Of a DNA stretch of 64,000 bases, positions 1 to 8,436 are shown piece by piece. Source of the DNA: Alphaproteobacteria bacterium (GTDB lineage: Bacteria; Pseudomonadota; Alphaproteobacteria; Micropepsales; Micropepsaceae). The position numbers and the translations under genes are program-made. The stretch spans positions 38,745 through 102,744 of the forward strand of contig CANJJD010000002.1 of the NCBI GenBank assembly GCA_947474645.1. Direction: 5' to 3'. The notes under the pieces are model-generated. The model worked only from the letters and a program-made list of their open reading frames with translations, did no database searches and had not been told where the DNA came from. Position 1 is the first letter of the stretch. Every line of letters begins with the position of its first letter.

Positions 1-2
1 TC

Positions 3-740
3 TGCGGTGCGCCGCTGCCCTGGGGCGCCCGTTTGCGCCTGGTTTTCATCGGCCTGTTCTTCAACCAGACCTTGCCGTCCAGCATCGGCGGCGACGCTAT
101 GCGGGTTTGGCTGTCCTCACGCCTGGGCGTTCCGCCAAGCCGTGCCTTCTCCAGCGTAGCGGCGGATCGCTTTGCCGCGTTGATCGTGCTTCTGGGACTG
201 AGCCTGGCTACCTTGCCGCTGTTTTATGTACAGGTGAGTGACACGCTTCTGCGCCATGGCCTGACGGGCGCTCTGGCGGCGGGCGCGGCGGGTTTCATTT
301 TGCTACTGACGGGCGGCTTGACGATGGAGAGATGGCTGCAATCCTGGCGTGTCACAGCGCCTTTCGGCTTGGTCATCGCCGACCTGCGCCGCCTATTCTT
401 GCTGCCGGCTGGCTTGGTCGCCATGCTTTTGTCGCTGACGCTCCACCTGATGTCCGTCGCCGTTATTTTCCTGATCGCGCGCAGGCTGGGCATCGGCCTC
501 ACACCAAGCGCGGCCCTGGTCCTGGTACCGCCCATTCTGCTGGTGATGGCCTTTCCGGTCACCATCGCGGGCTGGGGATTGCGCGAAGGCGCCATGGTGG
601 TGGCGCTGGCCCAGATTCATGTCGCAGCGCCCGACGCGCTGGCACTGTCCATCCTGTTCGGCTTGCTGCAGATCGCGGTCAGCCTGCCCGGCGCCGTGCT
701 GTGGCTGCAACGCCATGAGCGCCTGCCGCATCAGGGCTGA
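3..740 (+). CDS. YbhN/LPG-synthase-TM family membrane protein (5' truncated)
   Basis: The reading frame is open to the left window edge, so the N-terminus lies outside; about 245 C-terminal codons are visible. The protein is hydrophobic with roughly six membrane segments. The segment FFNQTLPSSIGGDAMRVW, followed by a conserved AADR, resembles the core motif of the lysylphosphatidylglycerol-synthase transmembrane / YbhN (UPF0104) family. Members without the soluble synthase domain are often found in polysaccharide loci, where a lipid or polyprenyl flippase role has been suspected but the substrate is not settled. Its 3' end overlaps the convergent membrane protein by 10 bases. Family call fairly firm, function open. 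Confidence 0.75.
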   Translation, partial: CGAPLPWGARLRLVFIGLFFNQTLPSSIGGDAMRVWLSSRLGVPPSRAFSSVAADRFAALIVLLGLSLATLPLFYVQVSDTLLRHGLTGALAAGAAGFILLLTGGLTMERWLQSWRVTAPFGLVIADLRRLFLLPAGLVAMLLSLTLHLMSVAVIFLIARRLGIGLTPSAALVLVPPILLVMAFPVTIAGWGLREGAMVVALAQIHVAAPDALALSILFGLLQIAVSLPGAVLWLQRHERLPHQG

Positions 741-2275
741 TAGCTATAAACCGCCAGGGACCGCCCGTTATCGAACGGCGCGCGCGTCACCGGGACCATC
801 AAGCCGGCGGGAAGACCGACACTTCCGGGGCTTCCAAACCTTTCCAGGGGCGAGCCCGCCAGATAGATGCAACGCGCCGGCGCGACCCGTTTCCAGACGT
901 CCGCCGGGGACAGAAGTTCACCAAAATGCACGAAGCTGTGCCGCGCCCAGTCATAGGTAATGCCGCGGGGATGCAGCTTCTGCAAGGCGCCGCGGAAACG
1001 CGAGCCGGCAAACTGGTTGCCGAAATCCAGATCGTACACAATCGCCGGCGCTTCATAATAGAAGATGACGGCGCAGCCCGAACCCGAAATACGTTCCAGT
1101 ACCCGCTGATTGGCAAAGTTGACATCATGCGCGCCCCGCAGCCAGGCAGTTGTCGAATTAGCGGCATAGAACAGGGCTGCAACTCCCAGGACGGCAAGAG
1201 CGGCAAGAAACCGACCAGAGCCACGAGAAAGCAGATGGGCGACAAGCGCAGCGTTTGCAAAGGCGCAGAAAACGGCCCCCGGAATAAGGTAGCGGGCCGC
1301 GGGCTGCTTCATGACCATCAGTATCTCCACGACCACGACCAGCGCGGAAACCATCATCACACGCCGCAGGGCCGGGGCGCCGAACAGCGCCACAGCGATG
1401 TAGAGCGCCGCTCCGACGAACAGCTCCGGCGCTTCCGAAAACATCAGCGCAGCATTGGAAATCAGGACAGAGATACCGGGAAGCCCGGCCGCCCCATCGG
1501 CGTAGGAGCCGCTATGGGCCGCCATTCCGGTGAACCACGAGAACATCTGGGGATAGTGATGCGCCACCGGCAGCGTGAAGAAAATAAACGAGGCCACCGT
1601 AAAAATAATTCCTCGCCGGACCAGATACCAGTTCGGCAACAGCAGGAGGGCAAAGACAAGCGGCAGGGCGTTTATCTTGGCGGCAATGCTGAAGCCCACA
1701 ACCACGCCCGCCACCGCCGCGGCGCGCTGTGCATTTTCCTCTTTCTCAAAGGCAATGGGATATAAAATACCCGCCAGCACCAATGTTGTGGCAACCAAAA
1801 ACGGCTCCGGGGAGACCCGGTTGAGCCCGATCATGATGGGATATGACATCAGCAAGGACGCCTGGCCTGCCAATGCCGCGATCATGCTGCCCGAAACGCG
1901 GCGCACTTGCATGCCGAACCACAGCGTGGCGGCGGCGATGGCCGCCATAAGCACGGCGTGATGAACGCCCAGATAAAACTGCGATCTGCTGAGAACATCG
2001 GTCACCAGCCCGACACCGTGAAAAGGCCAGGTGACCAGCCAGGTGAAAAAATTCACCACCGCCATCAGCATCACCAGATTGGTGCCGGGATGGGCGCTGA
2101 GGCTGGGCGGATAAGGGGTCAGGACTTCCAGCCCGTTCAGCAGATAAGCGTATTCCGGATCGACGGGGAAGCTGCCCACCATGCGAACGAAGACGCGGCT
2201 CAGAATCAGGAGTAAAATCGGCACCACCGCCAGCAGCCAGAACCCAGCGTCCCGCAGATTGGGGAATTTGATCAT
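731..2275 (-). CDS. Polytopic membrane protein, GT-C-like (possible polyprenyl-phosphate-sugar glycosyltransferase)
   Basis: About 514 residues with roughly ten hydrophobic segments. An early extracytoplasmic loop carries an acidic DPEYAYLLNGL stretch and then HPGT, reminiscent of the first-loop acidic residue of GT39/ArnT-type GT-C enzymes that use polyprenyl-phosphate sugars on the periplasmic face. The open frame extends further upstream to 2467, but that extension is basic and not membrane-like. The ATG at 2275 starts immediately before the first hydrophobic helix and has an AGGAG nine bases upstream, so it is preferred. The C-terminal region (from about residue 400) is soluble. The exact donor or acceptor cannot be told. 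Confidence 0.65.
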   Translation of the reverse strand: MIKFPNLRDAGFWLLAVVPILLLILSRVFVRMVGSFPVDPEYAYLLNGLEVLTPYPPSLSAHPGTNLVMLMAVVNFFTWLVTWPFHGVGLVTDVLSRSQFYLGVHHAVLMAAIAAATLWFGMQVRRVSGSMIAALAGQASLLMSYPIMIGLNRVSPEPFLVATTLVLAGILYPIAFEKEENAQRAAAVAGVVVGFSIAAKINALPLVFALLLLPNWYLVRRGIIFTVASFIFFTLPVAHHYPQMFSWFTGMAAHSGSYADGAAGLPGISVLISNAALMFSEAPELFVGAALYIAVALFGAPALRRVMMVSALVVVVEILMVMKQPAARYLIPGAVFCAFANAALVAHLLSRGSGRFLAALAVLGVAALFYAANSTTAWLRGAHDVNFANQRVLERISGSGCAVIFYYEAPAIVYDLDFGNQFAGSRFRGALQKLHPRGITYDWARHSFVHFGELLSPADVWKRVAPARCIYLAGSPLERFGSPGSVGLPAGLMVPVTRAPFDNGRSLAVYSYQP

Positions 2276-2530
2276 GTCTGGTGCTCCTGCCGCCGACAGC
2301 CTATTTATGGCAAAGCCTCCCGGGGTGCAAACCCCCGTATTATCAACAAAATTCGGGTTAGCCGCCGCTTGCCCCGAGAGCCCCGGACCGCCACCGCTCC
2401 GCCGCAGGGCGATGCCGGAGGGCCTTGCCTTGGCAGCGCGCCGCGATATTCCGCACCCCCTGATCAATCATATTGGCGTTTGTGAATCGTCTATATACAA
2501 GGCCCTGTCGCCCCCCCCGCCCAGATCACA
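2276..2530. other. Divergent intergenic region with a C8 tract near a start codon
   Basis: This stretch separates the divergent membrane protein (minus) and methyltransferase (plus). No clear sigma-70 pair was found; TATATA at 2492-2497 could be a -10 element, but the nearest TTGGCG (2473-2478) is only 13 bases away. A run of eight C at 2511-2518 lies 12 bases before the ATG at 2531, where a ribosome-binding site would be expected; no good Shine-Dalgarno sequence is visible there. Confidence 0.35.
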
Positions 2531-3256
2531 ATGCCGATCAATGAAATATACAGCCTCACCAAGCCGGACTCCCTGTCCAGCCGCATCACGCGACATCAGC
2601 GGGTGAAGATGTTTCAGGCGTTCATGGAAAACATGGCGCCGCAATCGGCGCACACCATTCTCGATGTTGGGGCGACGTCGGACCGCAGCTACGACCATTC
2701 CAACTATTTCGAGGCATGGTATCCCAATCCGGCCAGCGTCACGGCGACGGGTATTGACGATGCGTCTTTCCTGGAAGAGCTTTTTCCCGGCATGCGCTTT
2801 GTCCGGGCGGATGGACGCAAGCTTCCCTTCGAGGATCGCAGTTTTGACTATGTGCATTCCAGCGCCGTGCTGGAGCATGTCGGCTCCCGCGCGCAACAAT
2901 CGGATTTCCTGAAGGAGCTTTGGCGCGTGGCGCGGCGCGGTGTTTTCCTGACCACGCCCAATCGCTGGTTTCCGGTCGAGCTTCATTCCGTCCTGATGCT
3001 TGTGCACTGGCTGCCGCCGCACATGTTCCGCGCGATCTTGCGCCGGCTCGGCCATCATGACCTGTCGCTTGAGGAAAACCTGAATTTGCTGACGCAGCGA
3101 GATTTGAAAGACTTGGCCGTCCGCAGCGCCTTGAAGAATCTCGCCATCCGCCATGTCAGCCTGTTTGGCTGGCCAACGAACCTTCTGCTGATTGCAAGAA
3201 AAGATTGGTCGCCACGCGTATGTGCTGGGCGCGATCAACGAGACTCGCGGCTCTGA
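2531..3256 (+). CDS. Class I SAM-dependent methyltransferase (Methyltransf_11 type)
   Basis: 241 residues. The Rossmann methyltransferase core runs from about residue 40 to 150: motif I is the variant ILDVGATSD, followed by an acidic strand end (TATGIDD), a RADGRKLPFEDRSFDYVHSS segment typical of Methyltransf_11, and AVLEHV. The C-terminal 70 residues form a helical cap. The substrate is unknown; position in a polysaccharide island suggests a sugar or lipid-linked glycan. It ends 6 bases from the convergent FkbM gene. The weak ribosome-binding site, next to a poly-C run, may mean low or variable translation. Confidence 0.75.
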   Translation: MPINEIYSLTKPDSLSSRITRHQRVKMFQAFMENMAPQSAHTILDVGATSDRSYDHSNYFEAWYPNPASVTATGIDDASFLEELFPGMRFVRADGRKLPFEDRSFDYVHSSAVLEHVGSRAQQSDFLKELWRVARRGVFLTTPNRWFPVELHSVLMLVHWLPPHMFRAILRRLGHHDLSLEENLNLLTQRDLKDLAVRSALKNLAIRHVSLFGWPTNLLLIARKDWSPRVCAGRDQRDSRL

Positions 3257-3262
3257 AGCTGC

Positions 3263-3979
3263 TTAAGAGCCGACTGCGTACTCCGGCTTGAGCGCCAGAA
3301 GGTAGTCATGGTGGCTCAGCTTTGCCACCAAACTGTACATCTGATCCAGCACTGCCAGGACCGCGTCGAGCTTCTTGGTTTCGACCAGAATGTGCCGCGG
3401 CCGGTTCTTCTGGACGTTCATGCCGCGCAGCACTTCGACCTCATAGCCTTCGACGTCCAGGGAAAAAACGTCTACCCGCCCGAGCTTCAATTCCTCGAAA
3501 ATGCTGGCGAGCGTGCGCGCGGGTACCTCGATCTCCGTCAGGACAGGTTCGTGCACCGCCGCATGGAAGCGGTGCGAAGCTTCGTTGTCCTGTGACGAGA
3601 AACTACCCGGCACATAACTCATCATATTCGCGGCAACGATCTTGATCGTGCTGATACCGTCCGCGGCGACCAATGCGGTGTTGAAAACACGGGCCGCCGG
3701 GCGGTTTTTCGCGCAACTGCGCGCCTTTTCCGGAAGCGCCTCGATCAGAACGCCGCGCCAGCCACGAAATCGCTCAAGCCAGTAAGTATTGCTGTATGTG
3801 ATCCCGTCATTGGCGCCGCATTCGATGAATGTGCCGTCGCGAAAATCCAGGTACTTGCCCAGCGCGCGATCCAGCCCGTCAAGCGCGGAGAAGGAATAGC
3901 GATCCGATCCGACTGTCTCAAACAGTGTGCGCCGATATTGAACCAGCAATTTCTTGACGTTGCGGACGAACTTTCTCAT
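3263..3979 (-). CDS. FkbM family methyltransferase
   Basis: 238 residues. The FkbM core is recognisable: GTFIECGANDGITYSN (SAM-binding glycine-rich motif), YWLERFRGWRGVLIEALPEK, and the DVFSLDVEGYEVEVLRGM motif near residue 180. FkbM enzymes are O-methyltransferases frequently used on glycans. It is a close paralogue of the gene at 14681-15388 (both share GSDRYS, YWxERFRGWRG and HDYLL). The ATG at 3979 is chosen over the upstream GTG at 3985 because it gives exactly the same 17-residue lead to the shared YRR motif as the paralogue. Transcribed alone, between two plus-strand methyltransferases. Confidence 0.8.
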   Translation of the reverse strand: MRKFVRNVKKLLVQYRRTLFETVGSDRYSFSALDGLDRALGKYLDFRDGTFIECGANDGITYSNTYWLERFRGWRGVLIEALPEKARSCAKNRPAARVFNTALVAADGISTIKIVAANMMSYVPGSFSSQDNEASHRFHAAVHEPVLTEIEVPARTLASIFEELKLGRVDVFSLDVEGYEVEVLRGMNVQKNRPRHILVETKKLDAVLAVLDQMYSLVAKLSHHDYLLALKPEYAVGS

Positions 3980-4067
3980 AGTCACACAACGTTCCGCGAT
4001 GCAGAATACAGGGGCTGGTGGCGGTGCGCCAATTCGCGCTTTTTAGGGCAGTTGCGGGTAAAAGTCC

Positions 4068-4775
4068 ATGAAGTGGAACTGGCAGCGCGTCGGCGATCGC
4101 ATTGACATCATAGATGCTGATTTGTGCCGCAGAGGGTTTCTCTCCCCCGCAAATTGGGATGCCGTTCTCAAGCAGAAGGTGCAGCGCCTCTACGCCGGCA
4201 AGCTGAACTGGTGCCTGCCGCAATATGCGACGTCATTCGGGCTTACGCTGGACACGCCGCCTTCGCGGAAAAATATCGTTCACGATATCCGGCAGAGTAT
4301 CCCCCTGCCCGACGGCTCCATTGATGTTTATCAGGCTGAGGATGTGTTCGAGCATGTCTCCTATGACGACATACCCGGAATTTTCAATGAGATTTTCCGC
4401 ATTCTGAAGCCGGGCGGACTTTTCCGCCTCAGCGTACCGGACTATCGATCCGACCTCATGCGGCAGCGCACGCTATTCGACGATGCGGGCGCCCCGCTGT
4501 TCGACCCGGACGGTGGCGGGCAATTCGTTGCGGGACAGATCGTGGGCGGCGGACATCTCTGGTTTCCGGATTTTGGCTCCGTAAAAGCGCTGTTTGAACG
4601 ATCTCGTTTTTCGGCCGGCGCGGATGTCGATTTTCTGCATTACACGGCAGACAATGGCTCGTTCGTGTTGAAGAATATTGACTATTCCAAGGGCTTTATA
4701 AGGCGTACACCGGATCACGATCCGCGCGCCGCAGGGAGGCCCTTGTCCATCGTTGTGGACGCCATAAAGCGATAG
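4068..4775 (+). CDS. Class I SAM-dependent methyltransferase-like protein
   Basis: 235 residues. It carries a Methyltransf_11-like half: IPLPDGSIDVYQAEDVFEHVSYDDIPGI, then FRILKPGGLFRLSVPDYRSD, which are motifs II-IV of small-molecule methyltransferases. The usual glycine-rich motif I is not obvious in the first 70 residues (only VGDRIDIIDADL), so SAM binding is atypical or the protein belongs to a degenerate predicted-SAM subfamily common in LPS loci. A long insert (VAGQIVGGGHLWFPDFGSV) precedes the C-terminus. Convergent with the next gene, 12 bases apart. Confidence 0.65.
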   Translation: MKWNWQRVGDRIDIIDADLCRRGFLSPANWDAVLKQKVQRLYAGKLNWCLPQYATSFGLTLDTPPSRKNIVHDIRQSIPLPDGSIDVYQAEDVFEHVSYDDIPGIFNEIFRILKPGGLFRLSVPDYRSDLMRQRTLFDDAGAPLFDPDGGGQFVAGQIVGGGHLWFPDFGSVKALFERSRFSAGADVDFLHYTADNGSFVLKNIDYSKGFIRRTPDHDPRAAGRPLSIVVDAIKR

Positions 4776-4787
4776 CCCGCCGGGGCT

Positions 4788-5507
4788 TCAGCCGCGCTTG
4801 CGCAAACAATAGTTGGGCGCCCGGTTCACCAATTCATAGTCGGAACGGGCTGCGGCTTCGCGTGCGGTTCGCTGCGATCCCCAATCCGTCCAGTCGGCGG
4901 AATCGTCGAAAATGACGAAACCGCCGGGCGCTATAAACCGGTCGACATTTTCAAAGTCCCGGCGCGACTGTTCATAACTGTGGTCGCCATCGATATAGGC
5001 CAGCGCAATCGGGCCTCCCAGCATGGCGGGTTGTCCAAAAAAATCCGTCCGGTGCTCGCTGCGGCTCCAGGCCGCAAAGAAATCGTCGGAATTGAGCTGG
5101 ATGTGGTGCGGCAGGTGATCGGCATTGAAGAACTGGATGTTTCTGCGGAAACTTTCGAGGATGTGCTGCTGATAGGGCACCGCCGGAATTTGCGTGTCGT
5201 CAAGAAAGGGGGAGTCCTTTGTGAACCCCTCAAACTGCCAGGCATCAACGGAGAACACCGGATTTGCCCTGCTATGCTGGCGAAGAAGAAGCAGGATATG
5301 GTTCAACGAGAGCCCGCAAAAACTTCCGATCTCCACCACCGCGCCAGGCCCCAGATGGCGGATGCAGTGGTCGAACAGATAAAGGTTTCCCGGATCCAAC
5401 ATGCCGGCATTGGCCATGGTCATCCATGACCGTGTGTCATCCGTCGGCAGCCGTTTGCGGCGGCTGAGTGTCGTGATCTTTTCCATGAATCGTTTAAGTC
5501 CGGGCAT
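4788..5507 (-). CDS. Class I SAM-dependent methyltransferase (Methyltransf_24-like)
   Basis: 239 residues. The motif GAVVEIGSFCGLSLNHILLLL near residue 55 is a SAM-binding loop of the CmcI/Methyltransf_24 type, and IALYIDGDHSYEQSRRDFENV near residue 170 carries the conserved DGDHxY segment; FVIFDDSADW follows. These features point to an O-methyltransferase, probably metal dependent, acting on a sugar residue. A second in-frame ATG at 5486 could be used. It lies just downstream of the heptose operon on the same strand (73 bases after gmhB), so it may be read with it. Confidence 0.7.
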   Translation of the reverse strand: MPGLKRFMEKITTLSRRKRLPTDDTRSWMTMANAGMLDPGNLYLFDHCIRHLGPGAVVEIGSFCGLSLNHILLLLRQHSRANPVFSVDAWQFEGFTKDSPFLDDTQIPAVPYQQHILESFRRNIQFFNADHLPHHIQLNSDDFFAAWSRSEHRTDFFGQPAMLGGPIALAYIDGDHSYEQSRRDFENVDRFIAPGGFVIFDDSADWTDWGSQRTAREAAARSDYELVNRAPNYCLRKRG

Positions 5508-5580
5508 GACGGCACTTTACCAGTGTCGGAAACGGAAGAAAGCCCCCACGCCCTGCGCTTCGCCGCTCCTGACAGCAGGG

Positions 5581-6153
5581 TTAAATCGCGGCCGCTTCGC
5601 GCAGGATGATAATACCCGCCTGGTCCAGGCTGGCGGCGGCATGATCGGCGCCGGCGATGGTCTGGGCAATTTCGGCGACAAAGATGGTTCGCACGCCCGC
5701 CGCCTGGCCGCATTGCATGTCCGTATCACGATCTCCGACCATCCAGCTCCGCGCCATGTCTAGGTTACGGGCATCTCGAGCTTGGTTCAGAAAATAGGGT
5801 GACGGCTTGCGGCAGTCGCACGGACCGGACAGGGACGGCTCGACTCCGTTGGGGTGGTGGAAGCAGTAGAAAAAGTCTGTGATCTTGATGCCGGCTTGGC
5901 CCAGCGCCGCCGCCAGCTTGGCCTGGATGGCATCATGGTCGGCCGCCGTCGCCTTGTGCTTAGCCTGGTTGGGCTGGTTTGACACCACGAACAGCAGATA
6001 ACCTGCGTCCTGAAGCTGCTTCATCGCCTCCAGCACGCCGGGCAGGATGGTGAAGTCCGCCGCGGTGCGCGGCGCCTCCAACTCTCCGGTATCGGCATAA
6101 AACACATTGGCGTTGATGACGCCGTCACGGTCCAGGAAAACGGCCTTCGCCAT
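5581..6153 (-). CDS. gmhB: HAD-family heptose-bisphosphate phosphatase (GmhB-like)
   Basis: 190 residues. It removes the 7-phosphate of heptose 1,7-bisphosphate in the cytosol. Seen: the HAD nucleophile motif FLDRDGVIN, motif II VVSNQPNQAK, a zinc-binding segment CFHHPNGVEP ending in CDCRKP, and motif IV MVGDRDTDMQCG, all typical of GmhB/histidinol-phosphatase-type HADs. The ATG at 6153 overlaps the stop of the SIS-isomerase gene by one base (TGATG), so six upstream in-frame residues are not used. Last gene of a coupled operon that also holds the kinase, nucleotidyltransferase and isomerase of the same pathway. Confidence 0.88.
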   Translation of the reverse strand: MAKAVFLDRDGVINANVFYADTGELEAPRTAADFTILPGVLEAMKQLQDAGYLLFVVSNQPNQAKHKATAADHDAIQAKLAAALGQAGIKITDFFYCFHHPNGVEPSLSGPCDCRKPSPYFLNQARDARNLDMARSWMVGDRDTDMQCGQAAGVRTIFVAEIAQTIAGADHAAASLDQAGIIILREAAAI

Positions 6154-6755
6154 CAGCGGGTGGATTCCCACTTCATGGCGTTCTTCTTGAGGTCAGGATG
6201 GGTGACGATCAGGTGCCAGACCACGGCATGGAACGCCTCGGTGTGGGGCGTGATGGTCTCGCCATTGACAGTGGGGATCACCACACAGGCATCGGCCACC
6301 GTCTTGGTGTAGCCGCCGTCGCGTCCGACCACGCCGACCACCTTGGCGCCGGCCGCCTTGGCGGTCTTCAGGCCTTCGACGATGTTGGCGGAAATATTCT
6401 TCTCGGCATTTCCGCCGCCGACCGAGAACACGAAGATCACGTCATCGGCGCGGACATGGCTGGTTTCCAGCCAGCGCGAGAAGATGTGCTGGAAGCCATC
6501 GTCATTGGTACGCGCCGTCAGTTCCGAGACATTGTCGGTGGGGGCATAGGCTTCGATGCCGGCGATCTTGCGGAAGTCGTTGACCGCATGGCTGCAATTG
6601 CCGGCGCTGCCGCCGACGCCCAGAAAGAACAGCCGCGCCTTCTTGGCGCGGCATTCCGCCAGGATGGCGACCATGGCGTCAATCTGGCCCTTGTCCAGGC
6701 CGTCGATCACCTGATGGGCTTCCTTCAGGAACATTTCGGTGTATTCGGAAGCCAT
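6153..6755 (-). CDS. gmhA: SIS-domain sedoheptulose-7-phosphate isomerase (GmhA-like)
   Basis: 200 residues, the size of GmhA. GmhA converts sedoheptulose 7-phosphate to D-glycero-D-manno-heptose 7-phosphate. The SIS domain is clear: FFLGVGGSAGNCSHAV (phosphosugar loop) and FVFSVGGGNAEKNIS, with HTEAFHAVVWH near the C-terminus where the family keeps its catalytic His. The region after the first loop (HAVNDFRK) differs from the AEEL of E. coli GmhA, so it is a divergent subfamily. The ATG at 6755 overlaps the hddC stop and has AAAGGA upstream; a GTG at 6758 is the alternative. Role inferred from family plus the neighbouring kinase, nucleotidyltransferase and phosphatase. Confidence 0.82.
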   Translation of the reverse strand: MASEYTEMFLKEAHQVIDGLDKGQIDAMVAILAECRAKKARLFFLGVGGSAGNCSHAVNDFRKIAGIEAYAPTDNVSELTARTNDDGFQHIFSRWLETSHVRADDVIFVFSVGGGNAEKNISANIVEGLKTAKAAGAKVVGVVGRDGGYTKTVADACVVIPTVNGETITPHTEAFHAVVWHLIVTHPDLKKNAMKWESTR

Positions 6756-7462
6756 CACTCTTGTCCTTTCAGCAGTGCGTCCAGCCCGGCCAGGCCCTCG
6801 CGGGAGCCGATCTCGTGGAATCGCCGGGCGGTCTCATAGCCTGCCATGCGGCCCTGCTCAACCATGGAACTATAGACCGCGGAAAGGTCGAATTTCTGCC
6901 CTTTCGGCCAGCCGTTTAGCGCCTCGGCCTTCAACACCTGCAGGCCGTAATCAATGTGCCTCATCGCCGGGGTGAGGTTGACCTTGTCATAGCGTTTCAG
7001 GCGGCCGCCTTCGAACTCGATATTGCTGGTGTCATAGCGGCCCTCGTTGCGGAACACCGTCATCAGGGCCGGCTGGCCGCTTGTCTTGAACGCTTCCACG
7101 ATGGGCGCGAAGGGCTCGTCCAGATAACTGTCGCCATAGGTGACGATGAATTCCTCGCCCAGCAGCGGCAGGGCCTGCATCAGGGCGCCGCCGGTGCCCA
7201 GAAGCTGGTCGCCGTCGAACGACCATTCGATACTGAGACCCCAGCGCGCGCCGTCGCCGGCAAAATCCCGCATCATCTCGCCCAGGAAGCCGGCGCAGAC
7301 CACGACTCGCTTGACGCCTTGGTGCGCGAACAACGCCAATTGGTGATCCAGGAACGGCTTGCCGGCCACGTCCAGCAGGGATTTTGGTATCGTCTCGGTC
7401 AGGGGCCGCATGCGGGTGGCAAGGCCGCCGGCCAGCAATGCGAGCGGCGGCAGCGCCTTCAT
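6755..7462 (-). CDS. hddC: Sugar-1-phosphate nucleotidyltransferase (HddC-like)
   Basis: 235 residues. The N-terminus ALLAGGLATRMRPLTETIPKSLL is the signature loop of sugar-phosphate nucleotidyltransferases, with the metal-binding YGDSYLD near residue 110. No left-handed beta-helix domain follows, so it is not bifunctional. In this operon the likely reaction is heptose 1-phosphate + GTP to GDP-heptose, but nucleotide preference cannot be read from sequence. Its start overlaps the preceding kinase gene by four bases (ATGA). Confidence 0.8.
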   Translation of the reverse strand: MKALPPLALLAGGLATRMRPLTETIPKSLLDVAGKPFLDHQLALFAHQGVKRVVVCAGFLGEMMRDFAGDGARWGLSIEWSFDGDQLLGTGGALMQALPLLGEEFIVTYGDSYLDEPFAPIVEAFKTSGQPALMTVFRNEGRYDTSNIEFEGGRLKRYDKVNLTPAMRHIDYGLQVLKAEALNGWPKGQKFDLSAVYSSMVEQGRMAGYETARRFHEIGSREGLAGLDALLKGQE

Positions 7463-8436
7463 ACGACGATCTTGGTGCCTTCATAGTCGAAGCGGAAGCG
7501 CACTTCGCGCATCCCCGCCCCGATCATGGCATGGCGCAATTTGGTCTTGTCCTTGGCGTGGAACAGCAGGAAGCCGCCGCCGCCGGCGCCGATCAGCTTG
7601 CCGCCGGTGGCGCCGGATTTCATCGCCAGCTCATACCATTCGTCAATCTTGGGGTTCGACATCCCGCCCGAGCGGCGCTTCTTGTGCTGCCAATGTTCGT
7701 CCATCAGCTTGCCGAAGCCGTCCAGGTGGCCGGATTCCAGCGCATCCCAGCTGCGCAGGCCCAGGTCCTTCACAAAGTGCAGGTTCTGCACCATGTCGCT
7801 GTCGGCTTTTTTGGTCTTGTCGTCCTGTTCTTTCAGGATCGAACCCGCTTTCCGCGAATAGCCGGTGAAGAACATCACCAGGCTGTCTTCCAGATTGTGC
7901 TTGGTCTCTTCGTCGATCTTCAGCGGCGTGGCGTCGACGCTGCCGTCTTTGCGAAAATTGAAGCAGGTCACCCCGCCGAAGGCCGCGATATACTGGTCCT
8001 GCTTGCCGATCGGTTCTTTCAGCAGATCGATCTCGATATGGCAGGCCTGCTCCGCCAGTTCGCGGGGATGAATCAGGTTGCGCTTGAGGGCATGCAGCGC
8101 CTTGAGCAGCGCCGTGGTGAAGCTGCCGGACGATCCCAGGCCGGTGCCGGCGGGAATGTCGGCCATGCTGGTGATTTCCAGGCCAGTGGGCGACTGGCCG
8201 ACCAGCTTGAGCGCCTCGCGCACAATGGGATGCTCGAGCTCGTCGAGCGTCATGACCTTTTCCAGCTTGGAATATTTGACGATCAACTCGTCGATGAAGG
8301 TCTGGTGGATGGTGATGTAGATGTAGCGGTCGATCGCCGCGGCGATCAGGAAACCTTCATGCTGCAGATAATAGGACGGCAGATCGGTGCCGCCGCCGCC
8401 CAAGGTGATGCGCAAGGGGCTGCGGGTGATGATCAC
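7459..8436 (-). CDS. hddA: GHMP kinase, D-glycero-D-manno-heptose 7-phosphate kinase-like
   Basis: 325 residues. Three GHMP motifs are present: PLRITLGGGGTDLPSYY at the N-terminus, the ATP loop PAGTGLGSSGSFTTALL near residue 95, and GATGGKLIGAGGGGFLLF near residue 285. GHMP kinases of the HddA type phosphorylate heptose 7-phosphate at C1, giving the substrate for GmhB. The open frame extends another 50 codons upstream, but the GTG at 8436 overlaps the previous stop (GTGA), has AGGAG eight bases before it and begins directly with the conserved strand, so it is the start used here. Confidence 0.85.
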   Translation of the reverse strand: MIITRSPLRITLGGGGTDLPSYYLQHEGFLIAAAIDRYIYITIHQTFIDELIVKYSKLEKVMTLDELEHPIVREALKLVGQSPTGLEITSMADIPAGTGLGSSGSFTTALLKALHALKRNLIHPRELAEQACHIEIDLLKEPIGKQDQYIAAFGGVTCFNFRKDGSVDATPLKIDEETKHNLEDSLVMFFTGYSRKAGSILKEQDDKTKKADSDMVQNLHFVKDLGLRSWDALESGHLDGFGKLMDEHWQHKKRRSGGMSNPKIDEWYELAMKSGATGGKLIGAGGGGFLLFHAKDKTKLRHAMIGAGMREVRFRFDYEGTKIVV

